Assembly: GCA_026874595.1 (NCBI GenBank)
Contig: CM049313.1
Location: 54,274,659 to 54,338,658 of the forward strand
Direction of reading: 5' to 3'
Source: Sipunculus nudus
Taxonomy: Eukaryota > Annelida > Sipuncula > Golfingiida > Sipunculidae
DNA: 64,000 nt
Shown here: positions 1 to 11,588 of the stretch, in pieces
How positions within the stretch are numbered: the stretch's first letter is position 1
Layout of the letters: each line of letters opens with the position of its first letter
Translations under genes and position numbers: made by a program
Notes under the pieces: model-generated
Seen by the model: only the letters and a program-made list of their open reading frames with translations
Databases searched by the model: none
What the model was told of the DNA's origin: nothing

Positions 1-2950
1 GATACTTTGGTGAACATACATGGTTGCAATTTGCATATGGCTCCTGTTAATACCTACCATTTTGAGGTATCCTTTAAAGTGTTTTCATCTGTACCGACTC
101 AACTTGGCTTTAATACATGTGGTGTCTTGAGCTAAATTCTGTGTTATTTGGCTGATTAGTCTGAAATGTTTTGGGCTGCAGATGACCCCTTGGAGAAATA
201 TGTATACAAAAATTGGGAGACCAGGCTGTGTTTTTGTACCAATGAGGAGCAAAAATGAATTTTTAGCACTTTACATGACTTTTTGTGCATATGATCAGGT
301 TAAAATTCAGCTAGGGTGTTCAAAATGCAGGATTTTACTGATACTTTGGTGAACATACATGGTTGCAATTTGCATATGGCTCTTGTTAATACCTACCATT
401 TTGAGGTATCCTTTAAAGTGTTTTCATCTGTACCGACTCAACTTGGCTTTAATACTTGTGGTGTCTTGAGCTAAATTCTGTGTTATTTGGCTGATTAGTC
501 TGAAAAGTTTTGGGCTGCAGATGACCCCTTGGAGAAATATGTATACAAAAATTAGGAGAGCTGGCTGTGTTTTTGTACCAATGAGGAGCAAAAATGGATT
601 TTTAGCACTTTACAAGGCTTTTTGTGCATATGATCAGGTTAAAATTCAGCTAGGGTGTTCAAAATGCAGGATTTTACTGATACTTTGGTGAACATACATG
701 GTTGCAATTTGCATATGGCTCCTGTTAATACCTACCATTTTGGGGTATCCTTTAAAGTGTTTTCATCTGTACCGACTCACCTTGGCTTTAATACATGTAG
801 TGTTTTGAGCTTAAATCTGTGTCATTTGGCTGATAAGTCTGAAAAGTTTTGGGCTGCAGATGACCCCTTGGAGGAATATGTATACAAAAATTGGGAGACC
901 TGGCTGTGTTTTTGTACCAATGAGGAGCAAAAATGGATTTTTAGCACTTCACAAGGCTTTTTGTGCATATGATCAGGTTAAAATTCAGCTAGGGTGTTCA
1001 AAATGCAGGATTTTACTGATACTTTGGTGAACATGCATGGTTGCAATTTGCATATGGCTCCTGTTAATACATACCATTTTGAGGTATCCTTTAAAGTGTT
1101 TTCATCTGTACCGACTCAACTTGGCTTTAATACTTGTGGTGTCTTGAGCTAAATTCTGTGTTATTTGGCTGATTAGTCTGAAAAGTTTTGGGCTGCAGAT
1201 GACCCCTTGGAGAAATATGTATACAAAAATTGGGAGACCTGGCTGTGTTTTTGTACCAATGAGGAGCAAAAATGGATTTTTAACACTTTACAAGGCTTTT
1301 TGTGCATATGATCAGGTTAAAATTCAGCTAGGGTGTTCAAAATGCAGGATTTTACTGATACTTTGGTGAACATACATGGTTGCAATTTGCATATGGCTCC
1401 TGTTAATACATACCATTTTGAGGTATCCTTTAAAGTGTTTTCATCTGTACCGACTCACCTTGGCTTTAATACATGTGGTGTCTTGAGCTTAATTCTGTGT
1501 CATTTGGCTGATTAGTCTGAAATGTTTTGGGCTGCAGATGACCCCTTGGAGAAATATGTATACAAAAATTGGGAGACCTGGCTGTGTTTTTGTACCAATG
1601 AGGAGCAAAAATGGATTTTTAGCACTTTACATGACTTTTTGTGCATATGATCAGGTTAAAATTCAGCTAGGGTGTTCAAAATGCAGGATTTTACTGATAC
1701 TTTGGTGAACATGCATGGTTGCAGTTTGCATATGGCTCCTGTTAATACCTACCATTTTGGGGTATCCTTTAAAGTGTTTTCATCTGTACTGACTCACCTT
1801 GGCTTTAATACATGTGGTGTCTTGAGCTTAAATCTGTGTCATTTGGCTGATTAGTCTGAAAAGTTTTGGGCTGCAGATGACCCCTTGGAGGAATATGTAT
1901 ACAAAAATTGGGAGACCTGGCTGTGTTTTTGTACCAATGAGGAGCAAAAATGGATTTTTAGCACTTTACAAGGCTTTTTGTGCATATGATCAGGTTAAAA
2001 TTCAGCTAGGGTGTTCAAAATGCAGGATTTTACTGATACTTTGGTGAACATACATGGTTGCAATTTGCATATGGCTCCTGTTAATACCTACCATTTTGGG
2101 GTATCCTTTAAAGTGTTTTCATCTGTACTGACTCACCTTGGCTTTAACACATGTGGTGTCTTGAGCTAAATTTTGTGTTATTTGGCTGATTAGTCTGAAA
2201 AGTTTTGGGCTGCAGATGACCCCTTGGAGAAATATGTATACAAAAATTGGGAGACCTGGGTGTGTTTTTGTAACAAGGAGCAAAAAATGGATTTTTAGCA
2301 CTTTACATGGCTTTTTGTGCATATGATCAGGTTAAAATTCAGCTAGGGTGTTTAAAATGCAGGATTGTACTGATACTTTGGTGAACATACATGGTTGCAA
2401 TTTGCATATGGCTCCTGTTAATACATACCATTTTGAGGTATCCTTTAAAGTGTTTTCATCCGTACCGAATCAAATTGGCTGTAATACATGTGGTGTCTTG
2501 AGCTAAATTCTGTGTTATTTGGCTGATTAGTCTGAAAAGTTTTGGGCTGCAGATGACCCCTTGGAGAAATATGTATACAAAAATTTGGAGAGCTGGCTGT
2601 GTTTTTGTACCAATGAGGAGCAAAAAAAAAATGAATTTTTAGCACTTTACATGGCTTTTTGTGCATATGACCAAATTAAAATTCAGCTAGGGTGTTGAAA
2701 ATGCAGGATTTAACTTATCTTTTGGTTAACATATACATGGTCGCAGATTGCAGATGGCCGCTGTTAATACTTGCCATTAGGGGGTGTCTTTAAAAAAGGG
2801 ATTTTAGCATTTAACAGGGCTTTTTGTGCATATGATTAGGTTAAAATTCACCTAGGGTGTTGAACATGCAGAATAATACTGATATTTTGGTGATTATACA
2901 TGGTTGCAATTTACATGCAGCTGCTAATAAATCCTGCTGCTCACAAGTGG
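1..2950. repeat. 339-bp satellite tandem array
   Basis: Head-to-tail copies. The phrase GATACTTTGG restarts at 1, 340, 679, 1018, 1357, 1696, 2035 and 2372, so the period is 339 bp, with one 337-bp step. Copies are nearly identical until about 2690. After that come a shortened, strongly diverged copy (about 2700-2830) and a last partial one (2840-2950). The array runs off the left edge of the window, so its true size is unknown. Short reading frames inside it (for example 655-972) recur with the period, differ by stop codons from copy to copy, and are not genes. A GCTGCAG site in each unit would give a PstI ladder. Satellite identity is seen directly; no function is claimed. Confidence 0.95.
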
Positions 2951-3059
2951 CTGTGATAAATGTATTTTGGATAACCTTTGATCTATATACTTGTAATTAC
3001 AATTGTGTAGCGTGCTTTTTAACAACATTCACCGCTTTTCAATGTGTCTGATACATTGC

Positions 3060-6000
3060 GTTTATCTGCCGGAAAACGTCGGGAATATATCCATATACAC
3101 AACATGTTGAGTGCAACATACTGCAAATGTTTCAGTGACGTTGAACGTTATATTATTGAGTATGGGAGACAACATATATTTAACGTCCTTCACACGTTTA
3201 ATATATGTTGCATGCCGTATCATATAAAACCACATTGTGATTGGTGGCTAATTTGCAACGTTAAGGATACGTACCTAAAAATCTGTATTTTCGTCAGCTT
3301 TACATTGTGCACCGTATTGTATATAAAACCGTATATTAATGTTTGAAATAACGTTGAGTATATTTGTAATTTAAACATATTGAACCGACTAATTTGCAAT
3401 GTTTAAGATACGTTAATTTTACGTGCCAAACCAACGTCGCAAATGTAACCACACGCACAAAATGTATAACGTTATGTGTTACATACAGCAGACGTCTCTA
3501 TAACATTTCCTAATATGTTATACTTTCCGACTTTTAGGACGTCCAATAAAACGTTCTCAGCATGTGTCAAATACGTTGTATACAGCGCAGTAAAAATCTG
3601 TATTTTCACCTGTTTTAGATTGTGCACCATAACGTATATATAACAGTATATCTATATTTTAAATAACTTTGTGTATATTTGAAAATTACATTCACAGACC
3701 CGACTAATTTGCAATGTTTAGAATACGTACATTTTACGTGCAAAACAACGTCGCGAATGTAACCATATGCACAACATGTGAAACGTTGTGTGTAACATTT
3801 TGCAGACGTCTCTTCGACATTGCCTAAAATGTTATACTTCCGGGTATCGCAGATGTTCACCATAACGTTCCCAACATGTTTCCTGACCGTTGTATACAGC
3901 GTCGTAAAAATCTGTATTTTCATCAGCTTTACATTGTGCACCGTATCGTATATAAAACCGTATATTAATGGTTGAAATAACGTTGTGTATATTTGTAATT
4001 TAAACATATTGAACTGACTAATTTGCAATGTTTAGGATACGTTAATTTTACGTGCCAAAACAACGTCGCAAATGTAACCACACGCACAAAATGTATAACG
4101 TTATGTGTTACATATAGCAGACGTCTCTATAACATTTCCTAATATGTTATACTTTCCGACTTTTAGGACGTCCAATAAAACGTTCTCAGCATGTGTCAAA
4201 TACGTTGTATACAGCGCAGTAGAAATCTGTATTTTCACCTGTTTTAGATTGTGCACCATAACGTATATATAACAGTATATCTATATTTTAAATAACTTTG
4301 TGTATATTTGAAAATTACATTCACAGACCCGACTAATTTGCAATGTTTAGAATACGTACATTTTACGTGCAAAACAACGTCGCGAATGTAACCATATGCA
4401 CAACATGTGAAACGTTGTGTGTAACATTTTGCAGACGTCTCTTCGACATTGCCTATAATGTTATACTTCCGGGTATTGCAGACGTTCACCATAACGTTCC
4501 CAACATGTTTCTTGGCCGTTGTATACAGCGTCGTAAAAATCTGTATTTTCATCAGCTTTACATTGTGCACCGTATCGTATATAAAACCGTATATTAATGT
4601 TTGAAATAACGTTGAGTATATTTGTAATTTAAACATATTGAACCGACTAATTTGCAATGTTTAAGATACGTTAATTTTACGTGCCAAACCAACGTCGCAA
4701 ATGTAACCACACGCACAAAATGTATAACGTTATGTGTTACATTTTGCAAACGTCTCTATAACATTTCCTAGTATGTTATACTTTCCGACTTTTAGGACGT
4801 CCAATAAAACGTTCTCAGCATGTGTCAAATACGTTGTATACAGCGCAGTAGAGATCTGTGTTTTCACCTGTTTTAGATTGTGCACCATAACGTTTATATA
4901 ACAGTATATCTATATTTTAAATAACTTTGTGTATATTTGAAAATTACATTCACAGACCCGACTAATTTGCAATGTTTAGAATACGTACATTTTACGTGCA
5001 AAACAACGTCGCGAATGTAACCATATGCACAACATGTGAAACGTTGTGTGTAACATTTTGCAGACGTCTCTTCGACATTGCCTAAAATGTTATACTTCCG
5101 GGTATCGCAGACGTTCACCATAACGTTCCCAACATGTTTCCTGACCGTTGTATACAGCGTCGTAAAAATCTGTATTTTCATCAGCTTTACATTGTGCACC
5201 GTATCGTATATAAAACCGTATAATTAATGGTTGAAATAACGTTGCGTATATTTGTAATTTAAACATATTGAACCGACTAATTTGCAATGTTTAGGATACG
5301 TTAATTTTACGTGCAAAAACAACGTCGCAAATGTAACCACACGCACAACATGTATAACGTTATGTGTTACATTTTGCAAACGTCTCTATAACATTTCCTA
5401 GTATGTTATACTTTCCGACTTTTAGGACGTCCAATAAAACGTTCTCAGTATGTGTCAAATACGTTGTATACAGCGCAGTAAAAATCTGTATTTTCACCTG
5501 TTTTAGATTGTGCACCATAACGTATATATAACAGTATATCTATATTTTAAATAACTTTGTGTATATTTGAAAATTACATTCACAGACCCGACTAATTTGC
5601 AATGTTTAGAATACGTACATTTTACGTGCAAAACAACGTCGCGAATGTAACCATATGCACAACATGTGAAACGTTGTGTGTAACATTTTGCAGACGTCTC
5701 TTCGACATTGCCTAAAATGTTATACTTCCGGGTATCGCAGATGTTCACCATAACGTTCCCAACATGTTTCCTGACCGTTGTATACAGCGTCGTAAAAATC
5801 TGTATTTTCATCAGCTTTACATTGTGCACCGTATCGTATATAAAACCGTATATTAATGGTTGAAATAACGTTGTGTATATTTGTAATTTAAACATATTGA
5901 ACTGACTAATTTGCAATGTTTAGGATACGTTAATTTTACGTGCCAAAACAACGTCGCAAATGTAACCACACGCACAAAATGTATAACGTTATGTGTTACA

Positions 6001-9000
6001 TTTTGCAGACGTCTCTATAACATTTCCTAATATGTTATACTTTCCGACTTTTAGGACGTCCAATAAAACGTTCTCAGCATGTGTCAAATACGTTGTATAC
6101 AGCGCAGTAGAAATCTGTATTTTCACCTGTTTTAGATTGTGCACCATAACGTATATATAACAGTATATCTATATTTTAAATATAACTTTGTGTATATTTG
6201 AAAATTACATTCACAGACCCGACTAATTTGCAATGTTTAGAATACGTACATTTTACGTGCAAAACAACGTCGCGAATGTAACCATATGCACAACATGTGA
6301 AACGTTGTGTGTAACATTTTGCAGACGTCTCTTCGACATTGCCTATAATGTTATACTTCCGGGTATTGCAGACGTTCACCATAACGTTCCCAACATGTTT
6401 CTTGGCCGTTGTATACAGCGTCGTAAAAATCTGTATTTTCATCAGCTTTACATTGTGCACCGTATCGTATATAAAACCGTATATTAATGTTTGAAATAAC
6501 GTTGAGTATATTTGTAATTTAAACATATTGAACCGACTAATTTGCAATGTTTAAGATACGTTAATTTTACGTGCCAAACCAACGTCGCAAATGTAACCAC
6601 ACGCACAAAATGTATAACGTTATGTGTTACATTTTGCAAACGTCTCTATAACTTTTCCTAGTATGTTATACTTTCCGACTTTTAGGACGTCCAATAAAAC
6701 GTTCTCAGCATGTGTCAAATACGTTGTATACAGCGCAGTAGAGATCTGTGTTTTCACCTGTTTTAGATTGTGCACCATAACGTATATATAACAGTATATC
6801 TATATTTTAAATAACTTTGTGTATATTTGAAAATTACATTCACAGACCCGACTAATTTGCAATGTTTAGAATACGTACATTTTACGTGCAAAACAACGTC
6901 GCGAATGTAACCATATGCACAACATGTGAAACGTTGTGTGTAACATTTTGCAGACGTCTCTTCGACATTGCCTAAAATGTTATACTTCCGGGTATCGCAG
7001 ACGTTCACCATAACGTTCCCAACATGTTTCCTGACCGTTGTATACAGCGTCGTAAAAATCTGTATTTTCATCAGCTTTACATTGTGCACCGTATCGTATA
7101 TAAAACCGTATATTAATGGTTGAAATAACGTTGTGTATATTTGTAATTTAAACATATTGAACCGACTAATTTGCAATGTTTAGGATACGTTAATTTTACG
7201 TGCCAAAACAACGTCGCAAATGTAACCACACGCACAACATGTATAACGTTATGTGTAACATTTTGCAAACGTCTCTTTAACATTTCCTAATATGTTATAC
7301 TTTCCGACTTTTAGGACGTCCAATAAAACGTTCTCAGCATGTGTCAAATACGATGTATACAGCGCAGTAAAAATCTGTATTTTCACCTGTTTTAGATTGT
7401 GCACCATAACGTATATATAACAGTATATCTATATTTTAAATAACTTTGTGTATATTTGAAAATTACATTCACAGACCCGACTAATATGCAATGTTTAGAA
7501 TACGTACATTTTACGTGCAAAACAACGTCGCGAATGTAACCATATGCACAACATGTGAAACGTTGTGTGTAACATTTTGCAGACGTCTCTTCGACATTGC
7601 CTAAAATGTTATACTTCCGGGTATCGCAGACGTTCACCATAACGTTCCCAACATGTTTTCTGACCGTTGTATACAGCGTCGTAAAAATCTGTGTTTTCAT
7701 CAGCTTTACATTGTGCACCGTGTCGTATATAAAACCGTATATTAATGGTTGAAATAACGTTGTGTATATTTGTAATTTAAACATATTGAACCGACTAATT
7801 TGCAATGTTTAGGATACGTTAATTTTACGTGCCAAAACAACGTCGCAAATGTAACCACACGCACAACATTTATAACGTTATGTGTAACATTTTGCAAACG
7901 TCTCTTTAACATTTCCTAATATGTTATACTTTCCGACTTTTAGGACGTCCAATAAAACGTTCTCAGCATGTGTCAAATACGATGTATACAGCGCAGTAAA
8001 AATCTGTATTTTCACCTGTTTTAGATTGTGCACCATAACGTATATATAACAGTATATCTATATTTTAAATAACTTTGTGTATATTTGAAAATTACATTCA
8101 CAGACCCGACTAATATGCAATGTTTAGAATACGTACATTTTACGTGCAAAACAACGTCGCGAATGTAACCATATGCACAACATGTGAAACGTTGTGTGTA
8201 ACATTTTGCAGACGTCTCTTCGACATTGCCTAAAATGTTATACTTCCGGGTATCGCAGACGTTCACCATAACGTTCCCAACATGTTTTCTGACCGTTGTA
8301 TACAGCGTCGTAAAAATCTGTATTTTCATCAGCTTTACATTGTGCACCGTGTCGTATATAAAACCGTATATTAATGGTTGAAATAACGTTGTGTATATTT
8401 GTAATTTAAACATATTGAACCGACTAATTTGCAATGTTTAGGATACGTTAATTTTACGTGCAAAAACAACGTCGCAAATGTAACCACACGCACAACATGT
8501 ATAACGTTATGTGTTACATTTTGCAAACGTCTCTATAACATTTCCTAGTATGTTATACTTTCCGACTTTTAGGACGTCCAATAAAACGTTCTCAGCATGT
8601 GTCAAATACGATGTATACAGCGCAGTAAAAATCTGTATTTTCACCTGTTTTAGATTGTGCACCATAACGTATATATAACAGTATATCTATATTTTAAATA
8701 ACTTTGTGTATATTTGAAAATTACATTCACAGACCCGACTAATTTGCAATGTTTAGGATACGTACATTTTACGTGCAAAACAACGTCGCAAATGTAACCA
8801 TATGCACAACATGTGAAACGTTATGTGCAACAATTTGCAGACGTCTCTTCGACATTGCCTAAAATGTTATACTTCCGGGTATTGCAGACGTTCACCATAA
8901 CGTTCCCAACATGTTTCTTGACCGTTGTATACAGCGTCGTAAAAATCTGTATTTTCATCAGCTTTATATTGTCCACCGTATCGTATATAAAACCATATAT

Positions 9001-9600
9001 TAATGTTTGAAATAACGTTGCGTATATTAGTAACTTAAACATATTGGACCGAAACTTTGCAATGTTTACGATACGTCCATATAACGTGCCGAAAAACGTC
9101 GCAAACCTAACCGCATGCACAACATAAAAAACTTTTAATGCAACGTTTCTAAAACGTCCGTTTGCCGTTGCCAATAATATTTTACTTTAGAGTAGTTAGG
9201 ACGTTAAGTATATCGTTCGCACGATGTTTTACAAATGTTTTTAAACAATATTGCAGAATAAGGAACCTGATCGAAATTCAGAACGTGCCCATTAACGTGT
9301 ACATAACGTTTGATGTACGTTACATAATAACAATACAATGCGTTTTAACCAAAGGCGTTTTGGAAGTACAGGACAACGTTCTTTAAATGTAAATACAAGG
9401 TTATATTAAAACGTTACATAAAGTACCTTGGACGAACGTTCCTGTATTTCAATATGACGTAAACTTGACGTTGCCTGCACGTTTCTAAATAATGTTATGA
9501 CCTGTAACTTTCCACGAACGTTAGGTTTACGTACTGTGTTTGCAGGGTATACATGGGTTAAACTTAGCGTAAACTTTACGAAATTTGGATACGATACCAT
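3060..9600. repeat. Dimeric higher-order satellite, 629-bp unit
   Basis: GACTAATTTGC-type unit starts fall at 3387, 3702, 4016, 4331, 4645, 4960, 5275, 5590, 5904, 6221, 6535, 6850, 7164, 7479, 7793, 8108, 8422 and 8737. Spacing alternates 314/315 bp with small indels. Odd and even monomers are distinct types. A contains ACATTTTACGTGCAAAACAACGTCGCG and CTTCCGGGTAT, while B contains TAATTTTACGTGCC and CTTTCCGACTTTTAGGACG. The array is therefore (A-B)n, with nine A and nine B monomers. The flanks, 3060-3386 and 9051-9600, are recognisable but strongly diverged, as is usual at satellite edges. The units are rich in AACGTT, ACGTC and GACGT words although the region is AT-rich. A 137-codon minus-strand frame across monomer A recurs only because the copies are alike. 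Confidence 0.93.
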
Positions 9601-10148
9601 TTTGTGATTTCCTATCGCAACGTTGTATCGTAAATTGTCAAGATCCTTGTCGTATTTCCACGTACATTATACGAATTTCGTGAAAAAGGGGACGGGATTA
9701 TTACATCAAATTCTGATCAGCAACAAGGCTGCCAATGAAACAGTTGGTTCTATACATCGCAGAAAATTGACTTTATGTGCTTCGTAGCCTAATTATTAGG
9801 TGGAGATGAAAAGGATCTACCGGACGTAAGAACATGCTCGGAAAGATACGATACGATACGAAGCCAACAGGCTGTGCCAACGTGAGCTTAGCGTGATATG
9901 TACACTTCGCAGGGAGGCATACTCCTGGTCGCATCTAGTACTCCCCGTCCTCCCGGGGTCTTCACTTACTCTTATAATGATTAAATTTACTATAACACAA
10001 TCATGACATTCTTGTCAGTAGTATCAGCAGAGAGCGGACATTTCTACAAGTATTTAGATTTGATCCTGTTATATGATTTTTTTTGTATTCATCTTGTACA
10101 ACTGATGTTTCTAATAGGATCTAAAACATTAGTATGTTGAGCGGAATA

Positions 10149-10162
10149 AATATATATATATA

Positions 10163-10213
<51 letters not shown>
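10149..10213. repeat. (TA)n microsatellite
   Basis: About 65 bp of alternating TA with one TTTA interruption. Confidence 0.95.
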
Positions 10214-10216
<3 letters not shown>

Positions 10217-10447
10217 TCAATTGCCTTTGCAAAATATTTCGGCCCCCTCCCTTCCCTCAATCCTAGAATCCTGACCCCCTGCTCAACTGTTTATTGTCAA
10301 ACTTGAGCTTGAATTGACATCTATAGAATTAATAGATTTTAAATAAATAATTTTTTTTCATATTTATTATTTCCAAAAGCACACTTACTTCGTTTGTGTG
10401 AATACGTATACGAAGTATTAATGGACAAAATTACTCAGAAACATAAG

Positions 10448-10448
<1 letters not shown>

Positions 10449-10503
<55 letters not shown>
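10449..10503. repeat. (TA)n microsatellite
   Basis: About 55 bp of uninterrupted TA. Confidence 0.95.
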
Positions 10504-10506
<3 letters not shown>

Positions 10507-11388
10507 GCACACCTAATTTTTTAGTATCGATATATTATGTAATAATAATACTCAAAATAGTGATTATTATATATAGTATTCTATCATGTCAAATCTAACT
10601 ACATTGTCCACGATGCGATTAAGTATTTACTTGGGGTTCAAGTATATGCATGGTAACCACTTTACATTTAATGAACACTAATAAGTCAGTTTTTATACTT
10701 AAAGGTTGAGTAGTTTTATTGGAAACTTTTTTTGTTGTCAAACCTAGAATTGTATTGATGTAACTACTAATTTTGTAAGATATGTTTATCCACAATTTAA
10801 ATTACATTCTGAATCAACAACCCAGCATTCTCTGTAAAGAAAGTCCCCTAGCTCTCTATCAAATTGCGCCGGTGTTTATTTAGCTGGAGTCTGGAGGTTA
10901 ATGCCGGTTAAATCGTCACCAGAGCCCAAGCAGATTTGAAAAAAGTGATAGCGCGGGAGGACTCACTCTAAATGTTTAACTATTGATTATCTAAATCCCC
11001 ACTAGCAAGTCCAGAATTCTACTTTTACCCCGTTAAAGTCTTTATTATAATACAGTCATAATTCACATTTGTTCTATAGACAGTGTGACTCACATGCCGA
11101 GGACCTCAACTTTATAACAAACCTGACAGAGACCTCTAGAGAAAAATTCCTGGTTAATGGTTTGGGGTCCAGCCGGTTTCAACTAATTTATATTGAAGGA
11201 TAAGATTTAGTGTGGTAAAATACCCTGAAAATTCCTGAAACGGAAAATTCCTAACTAATCTGAAATCAGGAAGATTCTTGAAATTTTCATGCATGTATAA
11301 ACATTATGTAGGGTTATTTTTGCAATTAACGTGTATATAATGGAAAGATTGATCTTATTGATAAAATCTTTTATGATTTTATTGTCAG

Positions 11389-11588
11389 GTCGGGAGCCCG
11401 ATCACCACTGCCGTGTACCAGAGAGTTTGCCACTCAATGTTACTATCCCTTTAGAGAAGAACAATGGGAAAACCCAGTTGTCTTCATGTATCAAGTACGT
11501 TAATGTATCCAATGGTAACTGGACTGTGCCATGTGGTGATGAGGGGTGGTATTACGACCCGGAGGTCGGCTCGACTATTGTCACTGAG
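11389..11588 (+). CDS. Gene A exon: first extracellular loop
   Basis: Acceptor ATTGTCAG precedes 11389; donor GAG|GTAAGC. It enters in phase 1 and leaves in phase 0 (66 full codons). It encodes REPDHHC..NVTIPL..SSC..NWTVPCGDEGWYYD..TIVTE, the Cys-rich glycosylated loop between TM1 and TM2. The ATG at 11331 lies in the intron and is not the start. Confidence 0.92.

Larger units (their letters stand above)
9601..11388. other. Non-coding stretch upstream of gene A
   Basis: This is unique AT-rich DNA between the satellite tail and the first visible exon of gene A. It holds two TA microsatellites and a short GATAC repeat near 9847-9862. I looked here for the missing first exon of gene A and found no convincing one: the best candidate, an ATG frame at 10003, has no GT donor in the right place. 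Confidence 0.6.

Noticed and set aside
655-1854. 60-105 codon frames in the 339-bp satellite
   Set aside because: They are the same stretch of repeat opened or closed by single changes; no coding pattern.
3615-8434. Minus-strand frame of 137 codons recurring in most 629-bp units
   Set aside because: It follows the satellite period, is disrupted by indels in two units, has no recognisable motif, and its conservation is explained by near-identity of the copies.
10003-10137. ATG frame (MTFLSVVSAESGHFYKYLD..) as first exon of gene A
   Set aside because: Length and hydrophobicity are tempting for TM1, but there is no GT donor at the phase-1 position and the match to SLC22 N-termini is weak.
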